Shown here in pieces: positions 16,776 through 25,452 of a DNA stretch of 64,000 nt. Source of the DNA: Niallia circulans (GTDB lineage: Bacteria; Bacillota; Bacilli; Bacillales; Cytobacillaceae). The notes beneath the pieces were generated by a model. That model saw only the letters and a program-made list of their open reading frames with translations, had not been told where the DNA came from and did not search any database. Where the stretch lies: contig NZ_RIBP01000004.1 of NCBI RefSeq assembly GCF_007273535.1, forward strand, positions 3,696,001-3,760,000, in the 5' to 3' direction. A program made the translations under genes and the position numbers. Numbering within the stretch: position 1 is the first letter of the stretch; every line of letters begins with the position of its first letter.

Positions 16776-17261
16776 TCTGTTTCCCCCTATGTATTTTTTT
16801 TATAAAAATACCAATTTAATTTAAGAGAATATTCAGTTTTTTAATTACATTATCCTAAATTAAAATGATATTCATATCCATGTTAGCTCATGACAATCAT
16901 GTCAAAAGATGTAACACAAGTCCGTTACTTTTTATTACAACTTGGTTTTATTATACCTAAATCTTTGTCGATTACAATTATTTTTTAGAAAATTTAAATT
17001 TTTTTAAAAATTAAAATACTTATAAACTATATAAATACATTAAATTCCCTTGATACACTTATATTAAGACTATCGAAACAATATAATCACATTGGTTATT
17101 TGACTCCTTTTTTCTACCTTTCTTTATAAAACCCTCTCATTGATTTCTATTTTTTATTATCCAGATATATCTTTTTAGCATTATTTATTAAATAAACAAT
17201 TGTCTGCATGGCTAAAACCACTATCCACACGTAAGAAAACCTAACATTTAATACCACAAAA
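16776..17261. other. Long AT-rich upstream region of the aap operon
   Basis: No gene is supported. A hydrophobic minus-strand frame at 17147-17413 overlaps the prfC terminator and coding region and is rejected. The stretch contains the aap promoter candidate, a perfect palindrome TGACA-ATCA-TGTCA at 16891-16904 in the leader, and runs of A/T. Confidence 0.4.
16950..16977 (-). promoter_or_regulatory. Candidate promoter of the aap operon
   Basis: Minus strand -35 TTGTAA, 16-base spacer, -10 TATAAT, about 170 bases upstream of the aapJ start. Confidence 0.5.
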
Positions 17262-17289
17262 AAACAAGCGATCAGATAATCGCTTGTTT
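17262..17289 (-). terminator. Terminator of prfC
   Basis: AACAAGCGAT / ATCGCTTGTT stem with T-tract on the minus strand, starting just after the prfC stop. Confidence 0.75.
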
Positions 17290-17294
17290 TTTTG

Positions 17295-18878
17295 TTAATT
17301 TTCTTCCGTATCCATCGGATTATAAAGTTTAACTTCAGGATTCTTGTCTTGGAACCAACGCAAAGCAAAATCGTTTTCAAACAAGAATGCCTTTTTGCCG
17401 TAACGGTCCTCAACTAGAAGACTTCTGCCGCTGGATAAGTTTTCATTTACTTCCTCTTCCACTGTCCATCTGGCAATTTTCGAACCGACATGCTCCATAA
17501 GCACATCCACATTATATTCATTTCTCATGCGGTGTTCAAATACTTCGAATTGCAGCTGACCAACAGCGCCAAGCAGATAATCCTCTGTTTTTACTGTTTT
17601 GTAAAGCTGTATCGCACCTTCTTGGACAAGCTGCTGTATCCCTTTATGGAAATGCTTTTGTTTCATGACGTTTTTCGCAGTTACTCGAACGAAAAGCTCC
17701 GGAGTAAATTGTGGCAGCTTTTCATATTGGAACGTGTTTTTATTCACAGTCAGTGTGTCACCAATTTGATAAAATCCAGGGTCATATAACCCGATAATAT
17801 CACCGCTGACAGCTTCATTGACAGTACTTCTGTCATCCGCCATAAACTGCGTGGATTGGGCCAGCTTTATTTGTTTCCCTGTCCTTGGTAAATTCACAGT
17901 CATTCCTCTGTCAAACTTACCTGAGCAAATTCGCAAGAAAGCAATTCTATCCCTATGTGCAGGGTTCATATTTGCTTGAATCTTAAAGATAAAGCCTGAA
18001 AACTCCTCTGACAACGGATCGATTTTGCCTCCAGTAGAATTTCTTGCCTGTGGAGATGGTGCGAAATCTAAATACGTTTCCAAGAATGTTTGTACTCCAA
18101 AGTTGCCTAATGCACTTCCAAAGAATACTGGTGTTAGGTCACCATTATTAATTCTTTCCGCAGAGAATTCATTACCCGCCTCGTTCAGCAGCATAATTTC
18201 TTCAAGAGTCTGATCATAAAGAGAATCCACTTTAATTGGATGTTCTCCTTCAATTTCTCCATCCTCATTCAATGGAATATATTTTTCGCCGTCTTCTACG
18301 CGGAATTGTTCAATACGGTTATAATAACGGTCGTAAATACCTAAAAATTCTTTACCCATACCAATCGGCCAGTTCATCGGGTATGACTCAATTCCCATTA
18401 CTTCCTCTAACTCAGCAAGAAGCTCAAGAGGCGCTTTACCTTGACGATCCAGCTTGTTAATGAACGTGAAGATTGGAATTCCTCTCATACGACAAACTTT
18501 AAACAGCTTAAGCGTCTGCTCCTCAATCCCTTTTGCAGAGTCGATAATCATTACGGCACTGTCAACAGCAGTCAATGTACGATACGTATCTTCACTGAAG
18601 TCTTGGTGTCCTGGTGTGTCGAGAATATTTACTCTCGCATTGTTATAATCAAACTGCATGACACTGGATGTTACAGAAATTCCTCTTTGCTTTTCGATTT
18701 CCATCCAGTCACTTGTAGCAAATTTCCCAGTCTTTTTACCCTTTACCGTTCCAGCATCACGAATTGCTCCTCCAAATAATAACAATTTTTCGGTAAGCGT
18801 CGTTTTCCCAGCATCCGGATGGGATATAATCGCAAAGGTACGTCGGGACAATACCTCATCTTGAAATGTTTTAGCCAT
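17295..18878 (-). CDS. prfC: Peptide chain release factor 3
   Basis: This 527-residue translational GTPase has G1 SHPDAGKTT (19-27), the G3 motif [12 protein letters not shown], and G4 NKLD in FINKLDR. EF-Tu-like domain II and the RF3-specific C-terminal domain follow. RF3 recycles RF1/RF2 from the ribosome after peptide release. The start at 18878 is chosen because GAGAGGAAAAAATC precedes it and conservation begins MAKTFQDEV; an in-frame start ten codons upstream is less likely. It is monocistronic. Confidence 0.95.
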   Translation of the reverse strand: MAKTFQDEVLSRRTFAIISHPDAGKTTLTEKLLLFGGAIRDAGTVKGKKTGKFATSDWMEIEKQRGISVTSSVMQFDYNNARVNILDTPGHQDFSEDTYRTLTAVDSAVMIIDSAKGIEEQTLKLFKVCRMRGIPIFTFINKLDRQGKAPLELLAELEEVMGIESYPMNWPIGMGKEFLGIYDRYYNRIEQFRVEDGEKYIPLNEDGEIEGEHPIKVDSLYDQTLEEIMLLNEAGNEFSAERINNGDLTPVFFGSALGNFGVQTFLETYLDFAPSPQARNSTGGKIDPLSEEFSGFIFKIQANMNPAHRDRIAFLRICSGKFDRGMTVNLPRTGKQIKLAQSTQFMADDRSTVNEAVSGDIIGLYDPGFYQIGDTLTVNKNTFQYEKLPQFTPELFVRVTAKNVMKQKHFHKGIQQLVQEGAIQLYKTVKTEDYLLGAVGQLQFEVFEHRMRNEYNVDVLMEHVGSKIARWTVEEEVNENLSSGRSLLVEDRYGKKAFLFENDFALRWFQDKNPEVKLYNPMDTEEN

Positions 18879-18977
18879 GATTTTTTCCTCTCTTTTTTGC
18901 ACTTTCATTTATGCTCATCTCTTAATAATAGCTTGATACACAAAAGTTTGCAATCCCTTCCCTTATCCCTTTAGCTT

Positions 18978-19021
18978 CAGCCAATAGATAATTTTTACCA
19001 GTAAAAATTATCTATTGGCTG
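18978..19021. repeat. Long perfect inverted repeat at the 3' end of the sirtuin gene
   Basis: Two 21-base arms, perfectly complementary, are separated by only two bases (18999-19000); the stem extends further with one bulge to AGCTT / AAGCT. It includes the last four codons and stop of the sirtuin gene. It lacks a clear T-tail after the hairpin on the minus strand, so it may act as mRNA end protection or a weak terminator. Confidence 0.7.
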
Positions 19022-19733
19022 AAAGCTCCTTGTCTATTTGATTGAGCACTTTTCCAATACTTTCGTGAAGAACTAAATCAGCGAGATGGTCATACTCTGT
19101 GCGCTCTTTATTAATGATAATTAATTTGCTTCCCGTTTCAATTGCGAGCAGCGGCAGCTGATTGGCTGGTGAAACATTCAATGAAGAGCCTAAAACGATA
19201 AATACATCTGATTGTATGGCAGCATCCTCTGCAAGTAAAAACGCCTCACTTGGCAGCATTTCTCCAAATAACACGATAGACGGCCGCAATGCACCTCCAC
19301 AATCACACTTATATACTCCATGCAAATATTCTCTGCTGGAATACGTTTTTCCGCATTGCTGGCAATGAAGCTTTTGCAATGTGCCATGAAGCTCTGCTAT
19401 CTTTTTGTTTCCGGCCGAAGTGTGAAAACCATCGACATTTTGGGTGATGATTCCTTTTAACAGTCCTCGCTCTTCCCAGTCTGCCAAAATTAAATGTCCT
19501 TGATTCGGCTTATATTCAGAAACACCTAATACCCTCTCCCTGTAAAATGCGATAAAATCCTCTAAATGATTATTAAGCGCATCCGTGCTAGAAAGATAAG
19601 ATTTTTGCTCTGTTGTCCATAATCCTTTATCTGCAGAACGAAAATCAGGCAAGCCGCTTTCTGTCGACATCCCTGCACCAGTAAAGATGACAAGATGTTT
19701 TGCATTTCTAATTATTTCTGTCAGCATCATCAC
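19008..19733 (-). CDS. Sir2-family NAD-dependent protein deacylase
   Basis: This 241-residue sirtuin has the NAD-binding GAGMS (19-23) and LPDFR, TQNVDGFH (97-104), and catalytic His116 (ELHGTLQ). A zinc ribbon has Cys124, Cys127, Cys143 and Cys145. The length and domain order match bacterial CobB/SrtN enzymes that remove acetyl or succinyl groups from lysines, producing nicotinamide and O-acetyl-ADP-ribose. The start is a GTG followed by two ATG codons; GGGAG eight bases upstream favours the GTG. It appears monocistronic. Confidence 0.92.
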   Translation of the reverse strand: MMMLTEIIRNAKHLVIFTGAGMSTESGLPDFRSADKGLWTTEQKSYLSSTDALNNHLEDFIAFYRERVLGVSEYKPNQGHLILADWEERGLLKGIITQNVDGFHTSAGNKKIAELHGTLQKLHCQQCGKTYSSREYLHGVYKCDCGGALRPSIVLFGEMLPSEAFLLAEDAAIQSDVFIVLGSSLNVSPANQLPLLAIETGSKLIIINKERTEYDHLADLVLHESIGKVLNQIDKELSANR

Positions 19734-19930
19734 AAATCACACTCCCGCAAGTTGTTCCTTTCCTTATATTGTACCAACCATTCACTGCATAAGGAAATTG
19801 CTTAAACGTTTTCCACTTCTATATATCGGGAATAGTTGAAGGAATGCTTGCCTTTAAATAAGCAAACATTATTGTTGTGGTGCTGACTTTAGATAAACAC
19901 TTCCTATTCAAATCAAAAGGAGCTGACAAA

Positions 19931-20335
19931 ATGGTCATTTTAAAGAAGAATGACATAGAAAAAGGCTATCAAAAGCATGAAAAAAAAGCAGCTGCACTCG
20001 TTGAACAGCCTGCAAGATTAGCTGGACTGTTAAAGAAGGCCATTCCAAAAGCGTCTTCTAAAAGAAGAGGGTTATCCCCAGTATGGGAGAAGCTGCAATT
20101 GCTGTTTTCCTTAGTTAGAGCATATCAGGATGGCACATATCGCAGTATTAGTAAAAAATCAATGGTGCTGATTGTTGCTGGAATTTTATACTTTATATCC
20201 CCGATAGATCTTATTCCTGACTTTATTTTCGGACTTGGTATTGTCGATGATGCACTTGTATTAAAATACGTCCTGCAAGCCGTCAACCAGGAGCTGATTA
20301 CTTATAAAAACTGGAAGGATCACAAACAAAATTGA
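19931..20335 (+). CDS. YkvA-like DUF1232 protein
   Basis: This 134-residue protein carries the DUF1232 core: a hydrophobic segment (about 77-95) with YFISPIDLIPDFIFGLGIVDD. It is preceded by a basic N-terminal half. AAAGGAGC lies before the ATG at 19931, and the upstream extension of the frame lacks a site. Family members are widespread small membrane-associated proteins of unknown function. In B. subtilis ykvA lies in the same broad region as kinD and the mtn genes. Confidence 0.8.
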   Translation: MVILKKNDIEKGYQKHEKKAAALVEQPARLAGLLKKAIPKASSKRRGLSPVWEKLQLLFSLVRAYQDGTYRSISKKSMVLIVAGILYFISPIDLIPDFIFGLGIVDDALVLKYVLQAVNQELITYKNWKDHKQN

Positions 20336-20412
20336 ATAAAAGTTGATAAATATAGGACAAGCCTAATATTTTTGCTATAATGGAGCAGATAATTAAATTA
20401 AGAAAAAAAGAA

Positions 20413-20505
20413 TTACTAGGGGAACCAGTGTTGCTGGTTGAGAGTTATCCGTAAGATAAAAACCCTTTGAACCTGATCTGGTTAATGCCAGCGTAGGAAA
20501 CGGAC
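20413..20505 (+). ncRNA. TPP riboswitch (THI element)
   Basis: The conserved TPP aptamer blocks are present in order: GGGGAACCAG, then TTGAGAG (P3 side), then CCCTTTGAACCTGATCTGG, TTAATGCCAGCGTAGGAAA. It precedes a thiamine-precursor transporter operon and is followed by an intrinsic terminator at 20534-20564, so thiamine pyrophosphate should shut down the operon. Confidence 0.96.
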
Positions 20506-20533
20506 ATTCTTTACATACATATGTATTTAAAGC

Positions 20534-20564
20534 GTTCAGGTTCTTTTGACTTGAACTTTTTTTC
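20534..20564 (+). terminator. TPP riboswitch expression-platform terminator
   Basis: GTTCAGGTT / GACTTGAAC stem (with G-U pairs), five-base loop, then seven to eight T residues, 30 nt downstream of the aptamer. Confidence 0.8.
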
Positions 20565-20672
20565 GTTTAAAAAACGTTGCCGGCACTATGAAACCGCCGT
20601 CAACACCTACTACATAAGCAAAAAACTACATAGGTTCCTAGGCTTTTTTTCTAATCACAGGAGGCAGTATTT

Positions 20673-21674
20673 ATGAAAAAAATCTTATTGCTGATTGCTG
20701 CGGTTCTGCTTATTGCAGGCTGCAGTAATACAAAGGAAGAAAACAAGGAACAAAGCGATGGCAAAAAGCAAAAGATTACGGTCGTTCTTGACTGGACAGC
20801 CAATACGAACCACACAGGATTATATGTAGCAAAGGACAAAGGCTATTTTGACGACGAAGGACTTGATGTTGATATCATAACACCTGGGGAAGCTGGAGCA
20901 GATTCGTTAGTTGCCTCTGGAAAAGCTGACTTTGGCGTAAGCTATCAGGAAGGAATTACCCAAGCAAGAGTCCAAGGTGTCCCTATTGTATCCATCGCAG
21001 CAATTATCCAGCACAACACGTCAGGATTTGCCTCACCTGTTGAAAACAACATTAAATCACCTAAAGATTTCGTTGGCAAAACATACGGCGGCTGGGGTTC
21101 GGAAGTAGAATCCTCTGTTATCTCTTCTTTAATGAAGCAAGAAAATACAGATATTAAGGATGTCGATATTATCAATATCGGTGATGCAGACTATTTCACG
21201 GCAATGAAGCAAAACATTGATTTCGCCTGGATATATTATGGCTGGACAGGTGTAGAAGCTGAATTACGCGGAGAAAAAATTAATATGATTTACCTGACTG
21301 ATTACAGTGATAAGCTTGATTATTACACACCTGTTTTATCTACAAATGAAAAAATGATTGCAGATAACCCTGAAACAGTTAAATCCTTCTTGAAAGCAGC
21401 GTCAAAAGGTTATGAATACGCAACCGATAACCCAGATGATGCAGCTTCCATCCTGCTAAAAAATGCACCAGATTTAGATGAAGAGCTTGTGAAGAAAAGC
21501 CAAGAATGGCTTGCAGCTAAATATCAGGACGATGCACCTCGCTGGGGCGAGCAAAAGCTGTCCGTTTGGGAAAACTATGCAGGCTGGATGTATGACAACA
21601 AGCTCCTTGAGAACAAGCTTGAAGCAAATAAAGCATTTACGAATGAATTCTTACCTGATGGAGGAGATAAATAA
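20673..21674 (+). CDS. thiY: Pyrimidine-precursor ABC transporter substrate-binding lipoprotein ThiY
   Basis: This 333-residue lipoprotein (lipobox IAGC, Cys17) belongs to the NMT1/THI5-like family: VVLDWTANTNHTGLYVAKDKGYF at the start of the fold, then FGVSYQEGITQAR. In Bacilli, ThiXYZ imports thiamine pyrimidine breakdown products (formylaminopyrimidine) for salvage. It is first in a five-gene operon with overlapping junctions, directly under the TPP riboswitch. AGGAGG lies ten bases before the ATG. Confidence 0.92.
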   Translation: MKKILLLIAAVLLIAGCSNTKEENKEQSDGKKQKITVVLDWTANTNHTGLYVAKDKGYFDDEGLDVDIITPGEAGADSLVASGKADFGVSYQEGITQARVQGVPIVSIAAIIQHNTSGFASPVENNIKSPKDFVGKTYGGWGSEVESSVISSLMKQENTDIKDVDIINIGDADYFTAMKQNIDFAWIYYGWTGVEAELRGEKINMIYLTDYSDKLDYYTPVLSTNEKMIADNPETVKSFLKAASKGYEYATDNPDDAASILLKNAPDLDEELVKKSQEWLAAKYQDDAPRWGEQKLSVWENYAGWMYDNKLLENKLEANKAFTNEFLPDGGDK

Positions 21675-21964
21675 TGGCAAACGCATTGATAAGTGTACAA
21701 ATCATTCCAAAAACAAAAAACGGGGAAAATGTTATCCCATATGTCGATGAAGCGATTAAAATCATTGAAGAATCAGGTGTTAAATACGAAGTCCATCCAT
21801 TGGAGACAACAATGGAGGGAGATATGGAAGAACTATTTCACGTTATTAGCTCAATGAATAAAAAGATGATCGAAATTGGGTCCAGCAATGTTATCACTCA
21901 AATTAAAGTTCTTTATCAGCCTACGGGAATAGAGATGGAAGATTTAACAGGGAAATATCGTTAA
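21674..21964 (+). CDS. MTH1187/YkoF-type thiamine-binding protein
   Basis: This 96-residue protein has the ferredoxin-like DUF77/MTH1187 pattern: ALISVQIIPKT, a central YEVHPLETTMEGD, then HVISSMNKKMIEIGS. Family members bind thiamine or its pyrimidine moiety. The start codon overlaps the thiY stop by one base (TAATG), and its own stop overlaps the next start in the same way, so the unit is translationally coupled. Location between thiY and thiX supports a cytosolic acceptor role (inference). Confidence 0.85.
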   Translation: MANALISVQIIPKTKNGENVIPYVDEAIKIIEESGVKYEVHPLETTMEGDMEELFHVISSMNKKMIEIGSSNVITQIKVLYQPTGIEMEDLTGKYR

Positions 21965-22722
21965 TGAATACATTTATCGCAAAAACCTGGAGACCAGTTC
22001 TGGTTCTCCTTCTTTTATTTTGTTTATGGGAAGCAGCTGTACGTTATTTTGAGATTGAAGACTGGCTCCTGCCTTCTCCTTCGGCCATTTTCCATGAAGC
22101 GGTATTAAGCTGGGATACCTTTTCTGTTCATGCATTCGCAACTGCAAAGCTGTCTGTTACAGGTTTTTTAATTGGCAGTGCCGTCGGGCTGATTATTGCT
22201 ATTATATTGCATCGTATTGTTTTCTTTAGAGAGTCTGTTTATCCGCTTTTGATTTTATCACAAAACATACCTACAATTGTGCTAGCGCCGCTGCTTGTCG
22301 TGTGGTTTGGCTTTGGTATCTTGCCGAAGCTGATTGTGATTACACTAGTTTGCTTCTTCCCAATTACCGTAGCTTGTCTCGATGGTTTTAGGCAAACATC
22401 ACCTGAGCTTAAGCATTTTATGCAAATGTCTGGCAGCACAAAACGGCAGGTTTTTTGGAAGCTGGAATGGCCCTATGCCCTTCCTTCCATTTTCTCAGGC
22501 TTAAAGATTTCTGCAACATATAGTGTTATGGGCGCAGTCATCTCAGAATGGCTTGGTTCGAAAGAAGGAATTGGCGTTTTTATGACAATGGCCTCCCGCT
22601 CGTTTAGAACAGACCGTGTTTTTGTTGCGATATTTGCCATCATGATACTAAGCCTGATCTTCTTTATTGTCATTAAATTGCTTGAGACATGGTGTATTCG
22701 TGGTAGCAAGGAGGAGAAATAA
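21964..22722 (+). CDS. thiX: Pyrimidine-precursor ABC transporter permease ThiX
   Basis: This 252-residue permease of the NitT/TauT (SsuC-like) type has about six membrane segments. The EAA loop is DGFRQTSPELKHFMQMSGSTKRQVFWKLEWPYALPSIFSG in register (positions about 133-172). It is coupled to the preceding gene by a TAATG overlap and abuts the thiZ start directly. Confidence 0.92.
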   Translation: MNTFIAKTWRPVLVLLLLFCLWEAAVRYFEIEDWLLPSPSAIFHEAVLSWDTFSVHAFATAKLSVTGFLIGSAVGLIIAIILHRIVFFRESVYPLLILSQNIPTIVLAPLLVVWFGFGILPKLIVITLVCFFPITVACLDGFRQTSPELKHFMQMSGSTKRQVFWKLEWPYALPSIFSGLKISATYSVMGAVISEWLGSKEGIGVFMTMASRSFRTDRVFVAIFAIMILSLIFFIVIKLLETWCIRGSKEEK

Positions 22723-23472
22723 TTGGGTACATTGGAATTAAATAATGTAAGCATGTCATATGATACAAAAACCGTGCTTAAACAACTGAATATGACTATT
22801 CATGATGGAGAGTTTGTTTCTATATTAGGACCCTCCGGAAGCGGAAAAAGCACCATTTTCCATCTGATCGGTGGAATGTTAACACCTGATGAAGGAACTA
22901 TTCTTTTGAGTAACAAGGAAATCACGGGGAAAAAGGGCCATATTAGCTATATGCCACAAGCCCCTTCTTTATTTCCCTGGAGAACAGTACTGGAAAATGT
23001 ACTGCTTATCCAAGAAATCAACGGCAAAAAAGACAAGCAGCTGGCACTCGATATGCTCAATAAAGCAGGACTTGCTGATTATTCGTACGCGTATCCCGAT
23101 GATTTATCTGGTGGAATGAAGCAGCGTGTTTCCTTTGTACGGGCTTTGATGAGCCCAATGCCCCTTCTTTGCTTGGATGAACCATTCGGCGCACTTGATG
23201 AACTGACAAGACTGGACATGCAAAAATGGCTGCTGTCATTGTGGAGTTTGGATAAAAGAACGGTCCTTTTTATTACCCATAATATTGAGGAGGCACTATA
23301 TCTATCAGACCGAATTTATATACTGCCCTCTAATCCAAACGACTCACTTATGGAAATAACAGTACCCTTCCCAAGACCTAGAGCAGATGATCTTTGGCTA
23401 AACGAGGAATTCCTTAAGTGGAAAAAAGAAATATACTATAAGCTTAAGCCTTCGGGAATGACAGCAAAATGA
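22723..23472 (+). CDS. thiZ: Pyrimidine-precursor ABC transporter ATPase ThiZ
   Basis: This 249-residue ABC ATPase has Walker A GPSGSGKS (36-43), signature DLSGGMKQR, Walker B LLCLDEPFGALD and H-loop FITHNIEEA. It starts with TTG one base after the thiX stop, with AAGGAGGAG upstream. It provides energy for ThiX and overlaps the downstream TatD-family gene by four bases (ATGA). Confidence 0.92.
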   Translation: MGTLELNNVSMSYDTKTVLKQLNMTIHDGEFVSILGPSGSGKSTIFHLIGGMLTPDEGTILLSNKEITGKKGHISYMPQAPSLFPWRTVLENVLLIQEINGKKDKQLALDMLNKAGLADYSYAYPDDLSGGMKQRVSFVRALMSPMPLLCLDEPFGALDELTRLDMQKWLLSLWSLDKRTVLFITHNIEEALYLSDRIYILPSNPNDSLMEITVPFPRPRADDLWLNEEFLKWKKEIYYKLKPSGMTAK

Positions 23473-24236
23473 ATAAAATAATTGATGCTCATATCCATCT
23501 CGACCAGTATACAGACAAAGCAATCCACAAGATGCAAACAGATGAAACAATTGAACATATAATCACTGTCTCAATGGATAAAGCCTCCTCTATCCGTAAT
23601 TTGCAGTTAAGCAGAACCTTTCCCTCCGTTCACGCTGCATTCGGCTTTCATCCTGAGCAGCCAATCTGTGGGGAAAGCTATTTTACAGACTTATTCGATT
23701 GGATTAGAAACCACCAAACAGAAATGATTGCCATCGGAGAGGTTGGATTGCCGCATTATGAGCGGCTCAAGGATCCGAAAAGTTATCCGCTAGAGCCATA
23801 TTTGGAATTACTCGAGCAATTTATCTTGCTCGCAAAGGAGCTCCAAAAACCAATCGTTTTACATTGTATATACGAGGAAGCTACTCTTGCCTTAGACTTA
23901 TTGGAAAAGCACAGCTATATGGCCGCACAGTTTCATTGGTTTAAAGGCAGCAGCCCAACATTGGAGCGCATGATGAGAAACGGATGCTATCTATCATTTA
24001 CACCAGATATTCATTACGAGCATGATATTCAGTTAATTGCAAAGAACTATTCACCACATCGCATAATGGCAGAAACGGATGGCCCATGGCCCTTTGAAGG
24101 ACCATTCCAAAATATGAAAACGACGCCAGCCATAATTCATCAGTCGATAGAAAAAATCGCAGAATTAAAGCAAATAACAACAGCTCAATGCTATAAGCAA
24201 ATTTCAGCAAATACGAAAGCCTTCTTCGCTTTATAA
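23469..24236 (+). CDS. TatD-family metal-dependent hydrolase in the thi operon
   Basis: This 255-residue TIM-barrel amidohydrolase-type protein has metal-binding DAHIHLD (His8, His10), GEVGLPH, HCIYEEA, HWFKG and a late AETDGPWPF Asp. The family includes DNases and uncharacterised hydrolases. Here the gene overlaps thiZ by four bases and shares the TPP-riboswitch transcript. A role in processing imported thiamine precursors (replacing YlmB-type deformylase/amidohydrolase) is therefore plausible but is inference from context. It is the last gene before the terminator. Confidence 0.85.
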   Translation: MNKIIDAHIHLDQYTDKAIHKMQTDETIEHIITVSMDKASSIRNLQLSRTFPSVHAAFGFHPEQPICGESYFTDLFDWIRNHQTEMIAIGEVGLPHYERLKDPKSYPLEPYLELLEQFILLAKELQKPIVLHCIYEEATLALDLLEKHSYMAAQFHWFKGSSPTLERMMRNGCYLSFTPDIHYEHDIQLIAKNYSPHRIMAETDGPWPFEGPFQNMKTTPAIIHQSIEKIAELKQITTAQCYKQISANTKAFFAL

Positions 24237-24242
24237 CCATAC

Positions 24243-24276
24243 AAAAAAACTCCAGTTGTAGAACTGGAGTTTTTTG
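24243..24276. terminator. Bidirectional terminator
   Basis: AAAAACTCCAGTT / AACTGGAGTTTTT with a four-base loop ends both the thi operon and the convergent small gene. Confidence 0.85.
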
Positions 24277-24645
24277 TTATTCTCCTTGGTTACTGCTCTT
24301 AATGAGCTCCATTCCCTCAGCCAATATCTCCAGAAAGAAGCCAATTTCCTCTGTTTCATCAAGAACCTGAAGCTCTTGTGCAATCCACTCTAGGTTTATG
24401 TACAGTAACTGTCTTCCGACTCCACGCGTTTCCAAGACTTCACTTAGCCAAATAATATAATCATGGAAAACCTTTTTATTAAGAAGAGAATACGCTGTTT
24501 CCATGTACTGAAAATGGTAGTTTATATCTTCTTTTGTCCGTTTCTTTCCATTCTCTCCAAACCGCTCCAAATCAGGATACTCTTCATAAAATCTCACAAA
24601 TAACTTTTCAACAATCTTTTCTTTTTCCAATAAATTCATACTCAA
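24277..24645 (-). CDS. Helical protein of unknown function divergent from the B12 sensor
   Basis: I do not recognise this 122-residue acidic protein with confidence. It is predicted almost all-helical and has the pattern FYEEYPDLERFG, a Lys/Arg stretch, INYHFQYMETAY, then DYIIWLSEVLETRGVG. This layout is reminiscent of helical input domains that accompany B12-binding sensor proteins, but that is a memory-level impression, not a verified match. It is transcribed divergently from the B12-binding gene with an 87-bp shared upstream region, which suggests a functional link. A ribosome binding site before the ATG is weak (AAAGGCAGAGG, long spacing). Confidence 0.65.
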   Translation of the reverse strand: MSMNLLEKEKIVEKLFVRFYEEYPDLERFGENGKKRTKEDINYHFQYMETAYSLLNKKVFHDYIIWLSEVLETRGVGRQLLYINLEWIAQELQVLDETEEIGFFLEILAEGMELIKSSNQGE

Positions 24646-24732
24646 ATCCTCTGCCTTTCTAGCAATTTCTATTAACTGACTCTACTTTTATAGTATAATT
24701 TATGTAATATCTTAACGACAATTTCCTCAGTA

Positions 24733-25452
24733 ATGATAACAAACCAACAGATTAAAACGATCGGACGTGAAAGAAAATTGACTCACTTCGTTTCAGCAAA
24801 GGAGTTTGCCTTAGCCCTATTAGAAGGCAATATCCAAAAAAGCATGGCAATCATTCAAGAATTAGATTATCAAGGCTATAATACTGCTTTCATTTACGAC
24901 GAATTAATTACCCCTGCAATGAAATATATCGGAGAGCTTTGGCAGAAGAATGAAATAAGTGTAGCGGAGGAGCATTTGGCAACAGGTATATGTGAAGTTA
25001 TCCTATCTCATTACATGTTGAATATACAGAAGGCTGATACCCAGGAAAAGAAAGTATTATTATTTTGCCTCGAAGGGGAGCATCATACAATCGGTTTAAA
25101 AATGTGTGCTTCTACCTTTCAGGAGAATGGCTGGGAAGTTAAAAACCTTGGACCTAACCTTCCTCTCGAGCATGCGGTTTATATGGCCCGAAAATGGCAG
25201 CCTGATGTTATTGGCATGTCTCTTTCCATGTCCTTTTCCATTCCAACACTCCGTCCGTATATCGAAGAGCTTGAGAGACTTGCGCCACGACCTGCAATCA
25301 TTGTTGGAAGTAGACTGATTCAAGATTATGATTTGCGGCAATACTGCAGTCCGTCTACTATATTTATCTCTGAGCAATCGGAATTAAAGTCTTGGCTACA
25401 AATATACAATAACGCAAATAGCTTGATTCATTCTGTAAGGAGCGATAGTTGA
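24733..25452 (+). CDS. Stand-alone cobalamin-binding protein with CarH-type photosensor motifs
   Basis: This 239-residue protein has a helical B12-binding-2 domain (about 20-100) followed by a Rossmann-type B12-binding domain (about 105-230). The helical domain contains Trp70 with nine residues before Glu80-His81, exactly the W-x9-EH signature of CarH/LitR photoreceptors that caps adenosylcobalamin. The Rossmann domain has E116-x-H118-x-x-G121, giving His118 as lower axial ligand. Unlike CarH there is no MerR DNA-binding domain; the N-terminus is only a short leader. The next gene, a PAS-like protein, overlaps by one base. No clear ribosome binding site precedes the ATG. Light or B12 sensing is inferred from motifs. 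Confidence 0.82.
   Translation: MITNQQIKTIGRERKLTHFVSAKEFALALLEGNIQKSMAIIQELDYQGYNTAFIYDELITPAMKYIGELWQKNEISVAEEHLATGICEVILSHYMLNIQKADTQEKKVLLFCLEGEHHTIGLKMCASTFQENGWEVKNLGPNLPLEHAVYMARKWQPDVIGMSLSMSFSIPTLRPYIEELERLAPRPAIIVGSRLIQDYDLRQYCSPSTIFISEQSELKSWLQIYNNANSLIHSVRSDS

Noticed and set aside
17147..17413. Hydrophobic 88-aa minus-strand reading frame
   Set aside because: Half of it lies in the prfC coding region in another frame, it crosses the prfC terminator hairpin, and no ribosome binding site precedes the start.
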